Source: Acidimicrobiia bacterium
Lineage (GTDB): Bacteria; Actinomycetota; Acidimicrobiia; Acidimicrobiales; Poriferisodalaceae
Reading direction: 5' to 3'
NCBI GenBank assembly: GCA_022821985.1
Contig: JAJECP010000008.1
Coordinates: 16,292-80,291, forward strand
Length of the DNA stretch: 64,000 nucleotides
Shown: positions 1 through 8,362 of the stretch, piece after piece
Layout of the letters: each line of letters opens with the position of its first letter
Numbering within the stretch: position 1 is the first letter of the stretch
The notes under the pieces: model-generated
Database searches by the model: none
What the model was told of the DNA's origin: nothing
What the model saw: the letters and a program-made list of their open reading frames with translations, nothing else
Program-made: the position numbers and the translations under genes

Positions 1-373
1 CACCGCGCCGATCTCGATGCTCTATGCGCTGCACGCCGGCCTCGGCGCCGTGCTCGACGAGGGGCTCCAGAGCGCCTGGGCTCGTCACCAGGCCTGCGGC
101 GACGAACTGCACGCGCGCCTGCCCGAGCTCGGATTCGGGCTGTGGGCCCAAGAGGGCCACCGCCTGCCTGAGCTCACCACAGTCACGCTGCCGGACGGCC
201 TCGACGACGCTGCCGGGCGTCGTGCCCTGCTGGACCGCTACGGCATCGAGGTGGGCGGCGGGCTCGGACCCGTTGCCGGCAAGGTGTGGCGCATTGGCTG
301 CATGGGGCACACGGCCCGGATGCGCAACGTCAGAATGCTGCTGGGTGCACTCGAAGAACTCGTCGACGCCTGA
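1..373 (+). CDS. Class V aminotransferase, alanine-glyoxylate type (C-terminal part only)
   Basis: The 5' end lies outside the window; the reading frame is open from base 2 and ends at TGA 371-373. The visible 123 residues begin with TAPISMLYAL and end with a segment containing GGLGPVAGKVWRIGCMGH. Both are hallmarks of the alanine-glyoxylate / serine-pyruvate / serine-glyoxylate aminotransferase branch of PLP fold-type I class V enzymes. The PLP lysine would lie upstream and is not visible, so substrate preference cannot be judged. Members use glyoxylate or pyruvate as amino acceptor in the cytoplasm. The gene converges on the Rieske oxygenase gene with a 1-nt gap. Confidence 0.8.
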   Translation, partial: TAPISMLYALHAGLGAVLDEGLQSAWARHQACGDELHARLPELGFGLWAQEGHRLPELTTVTLPDGLDDAAGRRALLDRYGIEVGGGLGPVAGKVWRIGCMGHTARMRNVRMLLGALEELVDA

Positions 374-374
374 T

Positions 375-1553
375 TCAGGGCGTCGGGTGCAGCGGCAGCA
401 GTTCTTGGCCCAGCGCGGCCCGGTAGGTGTTGTGGAAGTGATGCAGCGCCGGCTCGTTGCGTCCGAACACGACATGTTCGAGCGCGCCGCTGTTGGCTGA
501 ACGCTGCTGGCTGGCGCTCATCACGTAGTCCTCATCGCGGATGACGTTGCTGAAGGCCCGTGATGCCTCGGCCATGAAGTCGAATTCGGCGTCGTCGCGC
601 GCGACGCCGGGCCGCAGGTAGAAGGAGATCTGGCTGGTGTGACGGCCGGGCTCGGTCGGGTGGGGATATGCCCGCACCAGGAACAGCACCTCGCGTGACG
701 GGATCAGCTGCACATTCGGGAACAGCCAGTACACCGGCAATCCATAGCGGGTGATGTCCCACTCCGATGACGGCCGTTCGCGCGCGTCCTCGATGGCACG
801 ACGGCACAGGATCAGCCGGTGATGGCGCCCGAATTCGTCGTAGCACTGCACATTGCCGTAGAAGTCGTTCGACAGCGTCTCGGAGTGCAGCACGGGGAAG
901 TGGTAGGTCTCGCCGAACGTGTCCATGGCGAGCTTCCAGTTGCAGCCGACCTCGTAGGCGTCACAGCCCAGCCACTGCAGTTTGCCGAAGTCCCACCCGG
1001 CGATGTCGGCGGTGAGCTCGTCGCCCAGCAGCGCATCGGGGTCGAGCGTGCCGCCGGGCTGCGGGTGCACCCACAGCAGGCCGTGACGTTCCACTGCTGG
1101 CAGCTCCACCAGCCCCAAGTCGTCGCGGTCGAGCTCGCCGAAGTGATCAGACTTGGGCAGGCCGACAAGCGCTCCGTCGGCGTCGTAGGTCCAGTTGTGG
1201 AACGGGCAGGCAAACCGGCGCTTGCGCCCGCGCGGCTCGGTCTCGATGACCACGCCGCGGTGACGGCAGGCATTCACGAACGCCCGGAACCGGCCGCTGG
1301 GCGAACGCACCAGCAGCATCGGCGTGCCGAGGTCGTCCTGGGTCATGAACGAACCGGCTTCGGGCAGGTCGCCCGACAGCCCAACCATCTGGGGATGGGT
1401 GTCGAAGAACTCCCGCCGCTCGATGCGTGCGAGCTCGCGGTCGGTATAGGAGGACGTGGGGTTGTAGCGCACGCCGCCGGCATCCACGTTGGTGCCGGAA
1501 TCAAGCCGTGCGAGCAGCGTCTTGATGTGGCTGATCTGTTCGGCGTGCTCCAC
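375..1553 (-). CDS. Rieske non-heme iron oxygenase, large (alpha) subunit
   Basis: Terminal oxygenase of a Rieske ring-hydroxylating or N-demethylating type system. The Rieske [2Fe-2S] site is plain: C-x-H (ACRHRG) and C-x2-H (ACPFHNW), at about residues 96-98 and 116-119 from the chosen start. The mononuclear iron site follows as NWKLAMDTFGETYHFPVLH, with the two His of the facial triad. I chose GTG at 1551-1553; a longer frame to 1661 would overlap the crotonase gene by 68 nt and adds no homologous residues. The gene follows the crotonase gene by about 40 nt on the same strand, so they may be co-transcribed. No ferredoxin or reductase partner lies next to it, so the substrate and electron donor are unknown. 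Confidence 0.85.
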   Translation of the reverse strand: MEHAEQISHIKTLLARLDSGTNVDAGGVRYNPTSSYTDRELARIERREFFDTHPQMVGLSGDLPEAGSFMTQDDLGTPMLLVRSPSGRFRAFVNACRHRGVVIETEPRGRKRRFACPFHNWTYDADGALVGLPKSDHFGELDRDDLGLVELPAVERHGLLWVHPQPGGTLDPDALLGDELTADIAGWDFGKLQWLGCDAYEVGCNWKLAMDTFGETYHFPVLHSETLSNDFYGNVQCYDEFGRHHRLILCRRAIEDARERPSSEWDITRYGLPVYWLFPNVQLIPSREVLFLVRAYPHPTEPGRHTSQISFYLRPGVARDDAEFDFMAEASRAFSNVIRDEDYVMSASQQRSANSGALEHVVFGRNEPALHHFHNTYRAALGQELLPLHPTP

Positions 1554-1593
1554 GGCCGAAGTATGCCACCGCCCGGCGTTCGGGAGCAGTTCC

Positions 1594-2454
1594 TCAGCGA
1601 AGCCAGTCGTTGAACTCAGGCTGCCGCTTGGACAGGAAGGCCGACACACCCTCGGCAGCATCGGGCAAGTGATCGGTGATCGCCGTTTTGGAGGCGATCT
1701 CGTCGAGCGACTGCTCCCACGTCATCTCCGCAGCCAGCAGGATCGACCGCTTGAGCATACGCATGGCCACCTGTGGACCGTCGGCCAGCTCGGCTGCAAG
1801 CTCGGCGGCCGCAGCGGGCAGCTCTTCGTCGTCGACCACCTCGTGCACCAGCCCGAGCTCGTGCGCGGTGTCGGCATCCACGATCCGCTTGCGCATCATG
1901 AAATCGGTCGCCCGGGCGACGCCGAGGTGCTGCACCAGCAGCCACTGGCCGCCCTCGTCTGGCAGCAGGCCGAAGCGAAGCGTTGCCGATCCCATGCGAG
2001 CCGATCGGGCCGCGATCCGGAAATCGCACGCAAGGGCGAAGCTGAAGCCCGTCTGGATGGCAAATCCATTGATGGCCGCGACCGTCAGCTTGTCGAGACG
2101 GCGCACCGCGGTGTTGACGGCTTGGGAGATCGTCCGCAGGCTGTTGTAGGTGCCTGCAGCGTTGTGGTGCCCGCCGAAGATCTCCGGCATCGACGAAGGA
2201 CGCTCGGCCTCGTAGCCGCCGAGGTCGTCGCCGGCCCAGAACGCACGCCCTTGTCCGGTGAACACCACGACCCGCACAGCGTCGTCCATCTGGGCTTGGG
2301 TGATCAGCTCGATCAGGTCGCGCTTCATCGAGTGGTTCGAAGCATTCATCGACTCGGGACGGTTGAACGTCACGGTCAGCACTCCGTCTGATCCCAACGC
2401 CTGCTCGAACCCGAAATACTCGGCATCCAGATAGCCGGCTTGATCGCTTGACAT
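1594..2454 (-). CDS. Enoyl-CoA hydratase/isomerase family protein (crotonase fold)
   Basis: 286 residues with the crotonase fold: FNRPESMNA near the N terminus, an oxyanion-hole region around RAFWAGDDLGGYE, and the second signature AAINGFAIQTGFSFALACDFRIAA. The helix that often carries catalytic Glu residues reads FGLLPDEGGQWLLVQHLG. Members hydrate or isomerise acyl-CoA thioesters in the cytoplasm; the exact reaction cannot be told from the sequence. The start ATG at 2452-2454 lies back to back with the divergent gene to its right. The Rieske oxygenase gene follows 40 nt downstream, suggesting a small catabolic transcription unit (inference). Confidence 0.85.
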   Translation of the reverse strand: MSSDQAGYLDAEYFGFEQALGSDGVLTVTFNRPESMNASNHSMKRDLIELITQAQMDDAVRVVVFTGQGRAFWAGDDLGGYEAERPSSMPEIFGGHHNAAGTYNSLRTISQAVNTAVRRLDKLTVAAINGFAIQTGFSFALACDFRIAARSARMGSATLRFGLLPDEGGQWLLVQHLGVARATDFMMRKRIVDADTAHELGLVHEVVDDEELPAAAAELAAELADGPQVAMRMLKRSILLAAEMTWEQSLDEIASKTAITDHLPDAAEGVSAFLSKRQPEFNDWLR

Positions 2455-2532
2455 GGCTCCTTACCCCCTGCGTGAGGTGATCCGCTCCGAGGCGGGTCGC
2501 ATGCTGAACCTAGTGAAAACTCGGCTGCTCGG

Positions 2533-2538
2533 TACGCT
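2533..2538 (+). promoter_or_regulatory. Extended -10-like box TACGCT, leaderless start
   Basis: TACGCT sits exactly 7 nt before GTG 2546 with no Shine-Dalgarno between. It is one of a recurring set in this window and decides the start of the following gene. Confidence 0.5.
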
Positions 2539-2545
2539 GCCCGCC

Positions 2546-2932
2546 GTGGCACTCGAGACCAGCGACGCAGGCGATGCGCCGTTCGCTCCGTTTGCCCCGT
2601 TTGACGGCGTGCTCATGCTGCGACTCGACACCGAAACGCCTGCGGGCGACCGCACCTACTACGTCACACCTTTCGTCACCGATGGCGGTCGGCTGTTCGT
2701 CTTCGACGAGCCGGGCGATCGGAGCGACGCGCTCGAAGAACTGCTCGTGGGCAATCGCACGACGATCAGCTCCGCCTCCACCGGCGAGCTGACCATCGGT
2801 GCCGTCGGTCGTTACCCGACGTCGGAGGAGGAGGCATGGGCGCGTGACGCCTGCTCGGCGCGCTTCTTCTACGACCAGGCCTTGCAGGACCTCGCCCAGC
2901 TCGGCGGTTTGGTGACCCTGCACCCCGCCTGA
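2546..2932 (+). CDS. Conserved-looking small protein, function not recognised
   Basis: 128 residues from GTG 2546. I chose this start because a TANNNT box lies 7 nt upstream; the frame stays open to 2453, but that ATG overlaps the divergent crotonase start. The protein has a repeated APFAPF stretch, then alternating hydrophobic strands (GVLMLRLDTE, RTYYVTPFVTDGGRLFVFDE). A Ser/Thr-rich strand region (TTISSASTGELTIGAVGRY) and an acidic/aromatic helix close it. The strand pattern would fit a small split-barrel flavin or F420-binding fold, but no diagnostic motif is present, so I assign no function. It precedes the luciferase-like oxidoreductase by 29 nt, and that gene has its own promoter box. 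Confidence 0.6.
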   Translation: MALETSDAGDAPFAPFAPFDGVLMLRLDTETPAGDRTYYVTPFVTDGGRLFVFDEPGDRSDALEELLVGNRTTISSASTGELTIGAVGRYPTSEEEAWARDACSARFFYDQALQDLAQLGGLVTLHPA

Positions 2933-2948
2933 GCATCCACGTGAGATC

Positions 2949-2954
2949 TAGGGT
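2949..2954 (+). promoter_or_regulatory. -10-like box TAGGGT, leaderless start
   Basis: TAGGGT ends 7 nt before GTG 2962. It supports starting the luciferase-like oxidoreductase there rather than at the in-frame GTG 2941. Confidence 0.5.
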
Positions 2955-2961
2955 TCCGGGC

Positions 2962-4029
2962 GTGCGCACAGCGATCGGGTTCGGAGGGCCGGCGTCGGGC
3001 AAGCGGCGCGACTGGGACGAACAGGTCGAGTTCCTGCGAGAGGCCGATCGCCTCGGCGTGGACATCCTGTGGTCGGCTGAGGCATGGGGCATGGACGGCG
3101 TCAGCACGCTTGCCTACCTCGCCGCGGTGACCGAGCGCTGCCAGCTCGGCACAGGCATCCTGCAGATTTCGGCCCGCGCCCCCGTCATGACCGCGATGAC
3201 TGCGCTGTCGCTGGCAGCCATGACCGGCGACCGGTTCATCCTGGGGCTCGGCGTCAGCGGGCCGCAGGTTGTCGAGGGCCTGCACGGGGTGCGCTTCGCC
3301 GATCCGCTGGGCCGGCTGCGCGAGACGGTCGACATCTGCCGGCAGGCCTTCGCCGGCGAGAAGATCGCCTACGACGGCCGCCACCATGTGCTTCCTCTGC
3401 CAGACGGTCAGGGCAAGTCGCTGCGACTCGCGCAGCCCGCCAATGACTCCATCGAGATCTGGCTGGCCACGCTCGGGCCGCGCTCGCTGCGGTACACCGG
3501 CGAGGCCGCCGACGGCTGGGTGGGCGTGTGCTTCGTGCCGAGCTGCCCGGAGGCCACCTGGGGTCACGTGGCAGACGCCGCAGCAGCGGCCGGCCGCCCG
3601 CCGGGCTCGGTCGCCTGCCAGGTCGGGGGCGCCGTCGAGTTCGGCGACGACCTCGAGGCCCTGATCGAGCCGAGGCGATCGGGCATCGCCTTCACCCTGG
3701 GCGCGATGGGATCAGCGACTGCCAACTTCTACAACGATGCCTACCGCCGCGGCGGCTTCGAGGAAGAATGCCGCCACGTGCAGCGCCTGTGGTTGGACGG
3801 CGACCGGACCACAGCGGCCGCTGCGGTGCCCGACCGGCTCGTGACCGAGACCAACTTCCTGGGCACCCACGCACAGGTCACCGACCAGGTACGGGCCTAC
3901 CGGGATGCCGACGTGGACGTGCTGCGCCTGCAGCCCGAAGGGCCGACAGCCGCGGACCGGCTCGACACGCTGGCTCAGATGATCGACATCGTCCAAGCCG
4001 TCAACGCCGAACCCGCCGGGGCGACCTAA
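2962..4029 (+). CDS. LLM-class (luciferase-like) flavin/F420-dependent oxidoreductase
   Basis: 355 residues of the bacterial luciferase-like TIM-barrel family. Recognisable segments are the N-terminal RTAIGFGG, the barrel strand [13 protein letters not shown], the loop with [19 protein letters not shown], and [19 protein letters not shown] followed by a [14 protein letters not shown] helix, typical of F420-dependent members of actinobacteria. The substrate cannot be predicted; relatives oxidise or reduce small alcohols, imines or aromatic compounds. GTG 2962 was preferred over 2941 because of the TAGGGT box. It probably forms its own transcription unit ahead of msrB. Confidence 0.85.
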   Translation: MRTAIGFGGPASGKRRDWDEQVEFLREADRLGVDILWSAEAWGMDGVSTLAYLAAVTERCQLGTGILQISARAPVMTAMTALSLAAMTGDRFILGLGVSGPQVVEGLHGVRFADPLGRLRETVDICRQAFAGEKIAYDGRHHVLPLPDGQGKSLRLAQPANDSIEIWLATLGPRSLRYTGEAADGWVGVCFVPSCPEATWGHVADAAAAAGRPPGSVACQVGGAVEFGDDLEALIEPRRSGIAFTLGAMGSATANFYNDAYRRGGFEEECRHVQRLWLDGDRTTAAAAVPDRLVTETNFLGTHAQVTDQVRAYRDADVDVLRLQPEGPTAADRLDTLAQMIDIVQAVNAEPAGAT

Positions 4030-4048
4030 CTGGGGCCGGCCGTGTCAC

Positions 4049-4054
4049 TACCGT
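4049..4054 (+). promoter_or_regulatory. -10-like box TACCGT before msrB
   Basis: TACCGT followed by 7 nt and ATG 4062, without a ribosome binding site. Confidence 0.55.
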
Positions 4055-4061
4055 GGTGCAC

Positions 4062-4487
4062 ATGGCTGGGCAATCTGAGACGGGACGCGCCGTCACGTTC
4101 ACCGAATCCGAGCTGCGCGAGCGCCTCACGCCGATGCAGTACCACGTCACTCAAGAGGCAGGAACCGAGCGCCCGTTCACGGGCGAGACCTGGGACAACC
4201 ACGACGACGGGGCATATCACTGCGTGGTCTGCGGCGCGGAGCTGTTCGACTCAGAGACGAAGTTCGAGAGCGGATCCGGCTGGCCCAGCTTCACCCAGCC
4301 TGTCTCCGACGAGGCAGTGGACACCGAGGTCGATCGCACGTACGGCATGATCCGCACCGAGGTGATGTGCAAGGCCTGCGGGGCTCACCTGGGCCACGTC
4401 TTCCCGGACGGTCCCCGGCCGACCGGCGACCGCTTCTGCATGAACTCGGCATCGCTCCAGTTCGCACCCGCCGAAGAACCGGGCTGA
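4062..4487 (+). CDS. msrB: Peptide-methionine (R)-S-oxide reductase
   Basis: 141-residue MsrB, which reduces methionine-R-sulfoxide in proteins. Two CxxC zinc-binding pairs are visible (HCVVCG and CKACG). The active-site region reads [11 protein letters not shown] with the catalytic Cys, preceded by GHVFPDGP. The N-terminal [13 protein letters not shown] and ESGSGWPSF are also family hallmarks. The start ATG 4062 was chosen over a long upstream extension that only overlaps the previous gene. It converges on the merR gene with a 5-nt gap. Confidence 0.95.
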   Translation: MAGQSETGRAVTFTESELRERLTPMQYHVTQEAGTERPFTGETWDNHDDGAYHCVVCGAELFDSETKFESGSGWPSFTQPVSDEAVDTEVDRTYGMIRTEVMCKACGAHLGHVFPDGPRPTGDRFCMNSASLQFAPAEEPG

Positions 4488-4492
4488 GTTCG

Positions 4493-5074
4493 CTAGTCCA
4501 AGTCGAGGCGGAGCTGGGTGGCGATCGGCTCGTCGGGGAACAGCTTTACCACGTCGGCATCGAGTTCGCGACGCACTCCCGCCACCGGCAGCACCGTCAG
4601 CATGGCCGCCTGACCCTGGCGCAACAGGCTGAGCACCTGATCGTCGTCGACCAGCAGCACATCGCTGCCGCTGATGACGATATTCGCCGAGGCAACCTCG
4701 CCTCCGAGCTGGTTGCGCAGGTAGTCGAATGCGCGGGCGATCGACTTCAAGTCGATGCCCTGGTCACGCATCTTCTTGGCGATCTTCAGCTCGACAAGGT
4801 CGTTGTAGGAGTAGCGACGCCGTGAGCCGCTGCCGGAGGCTTGGGCAACCGACGGCCTCACCAGTCCCTGACGGGCCCAGTGGTCGAGCTGCCGGTAGCT
4901 GATCCCCACGAGCTCCGCCGTCTGCGGGCCGAAGAACCCTCCGGCCAGCGCACCCGCGACCTCGGGCACGGCCGATGGGTCAGATTCAACCGACGGCTCC
5001 GGCTGGGGCATCGGTGGGCTGTCGTTTTCGGATCCCCTTGCCAGAGCTGTGTGGACGCGCTGCTGATCGGCCAT
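4493..5074 (-). CDS. MerR-family transcriptional regulator (second of the cluster, compare Rv1830)
   Basis: 193 residues. After a Pro/Ser-rich N terminus of about 40 residues comes a MerR-type winged helix: QTAELVGISYRQLDHWARQGLVRPS and RRRYSYNDLVELKIAKKMRDQGIDLKSIARAF. The C-terminal part (IVISGSDVLLVDDDQVLSLLRQGQAAMLTVLPV) has no Cys-rich metal site, so it is unlikely to sense metals. The purine-rich GGAGGAGAG just before ATG 5074 is a good ribosome binding site. Its place beside DUF151, another MerR, FHA and gcvH matches the conserved mycobacterial block, where its targets are not well defined. Confidence 0.85.
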   Translation of the reverse strand: MADQQRVHTALARGSENDSPPMPQPEPSVESDPSAVPEVAGALAGGFFGPQTAELVGISYRQLDHWARQGLVRPSVAQASGSGSRRRYSYNDLVELKIAKKMRDQGIDLKSIARAFDYLRNQLGGEVASANIVISGSDVLLVDDDQVLSLLRQGQAAMLTVLPVAGVRRELDADVVKLFPDEPIATQLRLDLD

Positions 5075-5246
5075 CGTTCTCTCCTCCCCGTTGCGGCAGG
5101 ACCTCGCAAATCACACCCTGCGAACTACCGAGTTGTGATCTGCACTCCCACAGAGCGTACGAGCACTCGTCTCTGCTGCGCAAGGGCGGCGTGGTGACAG
5201 CGTCCGGCGGCCAAGGGGATCGCAACGGCGATCCGGCCGCTGCGCC

Positions 5247-5771
5247 TCACTCTTTGTCGCCGGCCTCCGCCGCAGGACCGAAATCGTCGGGCTGCACGTC
5301 GTCCAGGAACTGCTTGAACTCGTCGAGGAGCTCGTCGGGGTCGACGTCGTCAGGGGGATCCGCGGGGAGCTCGATGATCTGCCCCGCCTCGTCCAGCACC
5401 GACTCGCTGGCGAAGATGGGGGTGTCGGCCCGCACTGCCAGCGCGACGGCGTCGCTCGGCCGGGCAGAGATCGTGTGGGTGTCCGAGCCGATGGTGACCT
5501 CCATCTCGGCGAAGAACGTGCGATCGCGCAGGTCGGTGACGGTCACCTTGACGAGGGTCGCGCCGAGCACATCCAACATGGCTGCCATCAGGTCGTGCGT
5601 CAGCGGCCTCGGCACGCGAATCTGCTCGATGCCGCGGTAGATCGCCTGGGCCTCGGGGGTGTCGATCACCACCGGCAGCACTCGCTGAGAACCACCGGTC
5701 TCTCGCAGCAGCAAGAGCGGGCTCTGCGAGGGCATCTCCACCTGCACGCCAAGAAGCTCCATCTCGACCAT
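5247..5771 (-). CDS. DUF151 / bifunctional nuclease family protein (compare Rv1829)
   Basis: 174 residues from ATG 5769-5771. The DUF151 core is clear: LPVVIDTPEAQAIYRGIEQI, PRPLTHDLMAAMLDVLG, FFAEMEVTIGSDTHTISARP and SDAVALAVRADTPIFASESVLDEAG. A plant member was reported to have dual DNase/RNase activity, hence the family name, but the bacterial role is unsettled. The C-terminal 40 residues are very acidic. The first ATG of the open frame is 9 nt upstream; I prefer MVEMELLGVQV because a TAGTGT box lies 7 nt before it. It lies between the two MerR genes. Confidence 0.9.
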   Translation of the reverse strand: MVEMELLGVQVEMPSQSPLLLLRETGGSQRVLPVVIDTPEAQAIYRGIEQIRVPRPLTHDLMAAMLDVLGATLVKVTVTDLRDRTFFAEMEVTIGSDTHTISARPSDAVALAVRADTPIFASESVLDEAGQIIELPADPPDDVDPDELLDEFKQFLDDVQPDDFGPAAEAGDKE

Positions 5772-5778
5772 GCCACGC

Positions 5779-5784
5779 ACACTA
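5779..5784 (-). promoter_or_regulatory. -10-like box TAGTGT before the DUF151 gene
   Basis: On the minus strand TAGTGT, 7 nt, then ATG 5771. It suggests the DUF151 gene can be transcribed independently of the upstream merR gene. Confidence 0.5.
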
Positions 5785-5823
5785 CTTCGGCCCTTGTGAG
5801 CATCGAGCCGGAGAGACCCGGGG

Positions 5824-6804
5824 CTAACGCCTGTAACGGCGCAATTGCTCCCCCATCACCACCGACCGCAGGCGCTCGCACAGCGCCGTCAAACGGCCCA
5901 AGGACCGCTGCGCGTCGAGCTCTGCCGACGCGCCGCCGGCATGCAGAATCGGCTGGATGCCCTGCTCGAACATGGAGGCGTCGCGCACGGCGGCATTGCG
6001 GATGACACGCAGGTGGCGCGCCTGCAAACCGTAGGTGGCGAACTCGCGCGAGATGCGGGCGATGAGCAGCGCACTGCTGCCGTAGCGCGGCTCAGGCGGC
6101 TCCAGCCCCAACGAGGCCTGCACTGGTTCGGGTTGTGTTGCGCCGGGCTGTGGCGGCAGCAGCCGAGTCGCGTCGTCATCGGCGAGCGGTACGAGCAGCC
6201 CGAAGTCGGTCAGCTCGGCGATCTCGTCAAGGGTGAGCCCGGTCTCGGCACTCAGATCGGCCGCGCTGTACGTGTGCGCGTCGTCCTCTGCAGCCCAGGG
6301 CAGTGCAGCGCCGCTCAAGACCGGCACCGCAGCCGGCTCGGTTGCCCGGACGGCGGGGTCTCGGCTCGAGAGCTCCTGGTCGCTTGCATCTGGGTCGACG
6401 ACGGCGTCGTCAGCCGGCATCCCGCCTGTCGGACCCGCCGCATGACTGCCAGATTCTTCAAACTCAGGCGCTGTCTCGGCGGCGGCTGGCAACTCGACGG
6501 GCTCGGTGACGCCGATGCCCCAGATGTCAGCAAGATGTTCGCCGCGATCGATCCGTTCGCCGATGATGCTGAGGGGCAGGTACTGATCGCGTTGACGGGT
6601 GAGGATCCAGCGCAGCACTTCGATGTCGTGGGGTCCGAAGCTGCGGTAACCCCCCGGCGTGCGGGCCGGCGAGATGAGCTTGCGATCTTCGAGGAACCGG
6701 ATCTTGGAATCGGTCAGATCGCTGAACTCGGACCGCAGCAACGCAACGACCTCGCCGATCGACAGTCGTGCTCCAGGTGAGGAAGGCTCGACCCCGGCGC
6801 TCAC
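5824..6804 (-). CDS. MerR-family transcriptional regulator, large form (compare Rv1828)
   Basis: 326 residues starting at GTG 6802-6804, which overlaps the FHA gene stop as GTGA, so translation is probably coupled. The N terminus has a MerR winged helix: LSIGEVVALLRSEFSDLTDSKIRFLEDRKLI, TPGGYRSFGPHDIEVLRWIL. A low-complexity acidic/Ser/Ala linker (about residues 100-170) leads to a second helix-turn-helix-like segment (YSAADLSAETGLTLDEIAELTDFGLLVPL). A helical C-terminal domain ends with MGEQLRRYRR. This two-headed architecture and position match the MerR beside GarA in mycobacteria. The ligand is unknown. Confidence 0.88.
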   Translation of the reverse strand: MSAGVEPSSPGARLSIGEVVALLRSEFSDLTDSKIRFLEDRKLISPARTPGGYRSFGPHDIEVLRWILTRQRDQYLPLSIIGERIDRGEHLADIWGIGVTEPVELPAAAETAPEFEESGSHAAGPTGGMPADDAVVDPDASDQELSSRDPAVRATEPAAVPVLSGAALPWAAEDDAHTYSAADLSAETGLTLDEIAELTDFGLLVPLADDDATRLLPPQPGATQPEPVQASLGLEPPEPRYGSSALLIARISREFATYGLQARHLRVIRNAAVRDASMFEQGIQPILHAGGASAELDAQRSLGRLTALCERLRSVVMGEQLRRYRR

Positions 6805-7253
6805 AGCCCGACCGAGGCAACCAGGTAGAGCAGTTTGAACTTGCCCACCTGCAGCTCGTCGCCGCTGTGCAAGATGACCTCGCCATCGGTGCGAACGCCA
6901 TTGATATAGGTGCCGTTCAGCGAGCCCACGTCGTACAGGATGTGCCCCCCTTGGCCGAGCTCGAGTACCACATGGCGGCGTGACACAGTGATGTCGTCGA
7001 GAAACACATCACTGTCGGGGTGGCGACCCACGGTGACCCGGTCGCCGGCGAGCTCGAACCGCGTCCCCGATCGGTGCCCGGAGGTGACCACAAGCTCCGC
7101 CTGGCCGCTGTACGGCGGCACCTCGGTGACGCCGACAGGCGCGAGCACTTCGGTGGGTGCATCGGCCGTGGCGTCCAGGCGAGTGCCGCAGCTGGAACAG
7201 AACCGGGCGTCGTCGGCGCTCGACTTCCCACACACAGCGCAGATGATGGCCAT
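6801..7253 (-). CDS. Zinc-ribbon plus FHA domain protein (GarA/OdhI-like position)
   Basis: 150 residues. The N terminus is a zinc ribbon with two CxxC pairs (CAVCG and CSSCG, about residues 5-23). It is followed by a short Thr-containing linker (DAPTEVLAPV) and an FHA phosphothreonine-binding domain: FELAGDRVTVGRHPDSDVFL, TVSRRHVVLEL and YDVGSLNGTYING. In mycobacteria GarA at this locus is phosphorylated in its N-terminal tail by Ser/Thr kinases and controls glutamate/2-oxoglutarate enzymes. Whether this protein does the same is inference, since its N terminus differs. The start ATG 7251-7253 lies 5 nt after the gcvH stop; the longer open frame overlaps gcvH. Confidence 0.88.
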   Translation of the reverse strand: MAIICAVCGKSSADDARFCSSCGTRLDATADAPTEVLAPVGVTEVPPYSGQAELVVTSGHRSGTRFELAGDRVTVGRHPDSDVFLDDITVSRRHVVLELGQGGHILYDVGSLNGTYINGVRTDGEVILHSGDELQVGKFKLLYLVASVGL

Positions 7254-7258
7254 GACGA

Positions 7259-7660
7259 TCAGATGTCCTCGGCGATCAGCGCGGCATAGCCATCGGCATC
7301 GAGCAGCGCCTCCATCTCGGCAGACGCTTGAGCTGCGTCGCCGGTCGGGGCGATGACGCAGATCCACCCGTCACCGTACGGCGATTCGTTGACCATCTGC
7401 GGCTCATCTTCGAGGGTGACATTCACCTCGACGACCTCGCCGGAGACCGGGGCAAAGATGTCCGAGACTGACTTGGTGGACTCGATTTCGCACATTGGCT
7501 CATCGGCGGTGACCTGAGCACCGATCTCGGGCAACTCCACATACACGACATCACCCAGCGCATCCTGTGCGAAATCGGTGATGCCCACCTGCACCCCGCC
7601 ATCGGCAGGGCGCACCCATTCGTGATCGCTCGAGTAGCGAAGCTCGGCGGGTATCTCCAT
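7259..7660 (-). CDS. gcvH: Glycine cleavage system H protein
   Basis: 133-residue lipoyl carrier that shuttles the aminomethyl group between the P and T proteins of glycine cleavage. The lipoylation motif ESTKSVSD places the modified lysine at residue 63. The N-terminal YSSDHEWVR and [20 protein letters not shown] are typical. The last 20 residues are an extra acidic tail with [13 protein letters not shown]. gcvP and gcvT are not in the window. A TAGGTT box 7 nt before ATG 7660 suggests it heads the gcvH-FHA-merR operon. Confidence 0.95.
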   Translation of the reverse strand: MEIPAELRYSSDHEWVRPADGGVQVGITDFAQDALGDVVYVELPEIGAQVTADEPMCEIESTKSVSDIFAPVSGEVVEVNVTLEDEPQMVNESPYGDGWICVIAPTGDAAQASAEMEALLDADGYAALIAEDI

Positions 7661-7667
7661 GCTCGCG

Positions 7668-7673
7668 AACCTA
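7668..7673 (-). promoter_or_regulatory. -10-like box TAGGTT before gcvH
   Basis: Minus-strand TAGGTT, 7-nt spacer, ATG 7660; no ribosome binding site. Confidence 0.55.
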
Positions 7674-7697
7674 CCGGATAGCTGTCACACGGATAGC

Positions 7698-8312
7698 TCA
7701 GCCGCTGGCGCTGCCGGCGCGCCCCTCACGCACTGCGTCGAAGGCCTGGGGGATGTAGCCCACCGCCGACCAGTAGTGGATCGGCAGGCCGGTCGCCACG
7801 AATACCCAGGCCGCCACTCCGAAAGCCTCCGCCACACCGATGTCGCTGTGGGACGCCAGGAAGCACGGCACAGCGAACATCATGAGAAACGTGCCGGTCT
7901 TGCCCCACCAGGTCACGTCGATCTTGCGAGCGCCGAGTGCCCCCAGCACCAGCGCCGCCACGGCGACCACTCCCTCCCGGAACAGTGCCAGAACTGCAAT
8001 CCACATCGGCAGCGAGCCGTCGACGATCATCACCACCAGCGCGACCAGCAACAGCAGCCGATCGGCCGTGGGATCCAGGATCTTGCCGAGCTCGGAGACT
8101 TGGTTGAAGCGCCGCGCCACCCAGCCGTCGACCCAATCGGTAGCCCCGAGGGCGCCGAGCAGCAATGCAGCGGCCCAGCGGTCCTCGGCACCGAACACCA
8201 GCCACACGAACCACGGCAGGCAGCACAGGCGAGCCAGGCTGATCAGATTCGGCACGGTGAACGGCCGCCACCCCGGGTCGGGGACCGGCGGCGCATCGGA
8301 GGCCTCGCTCAC
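7698..8312 (-). CDS. CDP-alcohol phosphatidyltransferase (PgsA-like)
   Basis: 204-residue membrane enzyme. The CDP-OH-P transferase motif is complete: DWVDGWVAR, then G and two further Asp (GKILDPTADRLL). About five to six hydrophobic segments surround it. Such enzymes move a phosphatidyl group from CDP-diacylglycerol to an alcohol; by position it matches mycobacterial pgsA2 (Rv1822), but glycerol-phosphate as acceptor is not proven. GTG 8310-8312 is preferred over GTG 8321 because the TACTGT box overlaps the latter and lies 7 nt before the former. It is separated from gcvH by 37 nt. Confidence 0.88.
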   Translation of the reverse strand: MSEASDAPPVPDPGWRPFTVPNLISLARLCCLPWFVWLVFGAEDRWAAALLLGALGATDWVDGWVARRFNQVSELGKILDPTADRLLLLVALVVMIVDGSLPMWIAVLALFREGVVAVAALVLGALGARKIDVTWWGKTGTFLMMFAVPCFLASHSDIGVAEAFGVAAWVFVATGLPIHYWSAVGYIPQAFDAVREGRAGSASG

Positions 8313-8319
8313 GCGGCTC

Positions 8320-8325
8320 ACAGTA
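8320..8325 (-). promoter_or_regulatory. -10-like box TACTGT before the pgsA-like gene
   Basis: Minus-strand TACTGT, 7-nt spacer, GTG 8312. It resolves which of two GTG codons is the start. Confidence 0.5.
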
Positions 8326-8350
8326 CCGAGATGCCGTTGGCTCAGCCTCT

Positions 8351-8356
8351 TAGGCT
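8351..8356 (+). promoter_or_regulatory. -10-like box TAGGCT before the HIT gene
   Basis: TAGGCT, 6-nt spacer, ATG 8363. Confidence 0.5.
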
Positions 8357-8362
8357 GCGCGC

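Noticed and set aside
7254..7367. Longer FHA protein starting at 7367
   Set aside because: The extension lies inside gcvH and is Arg-rich out-of-frame sequence; the zinc-ribbon start at 7253 fits better.
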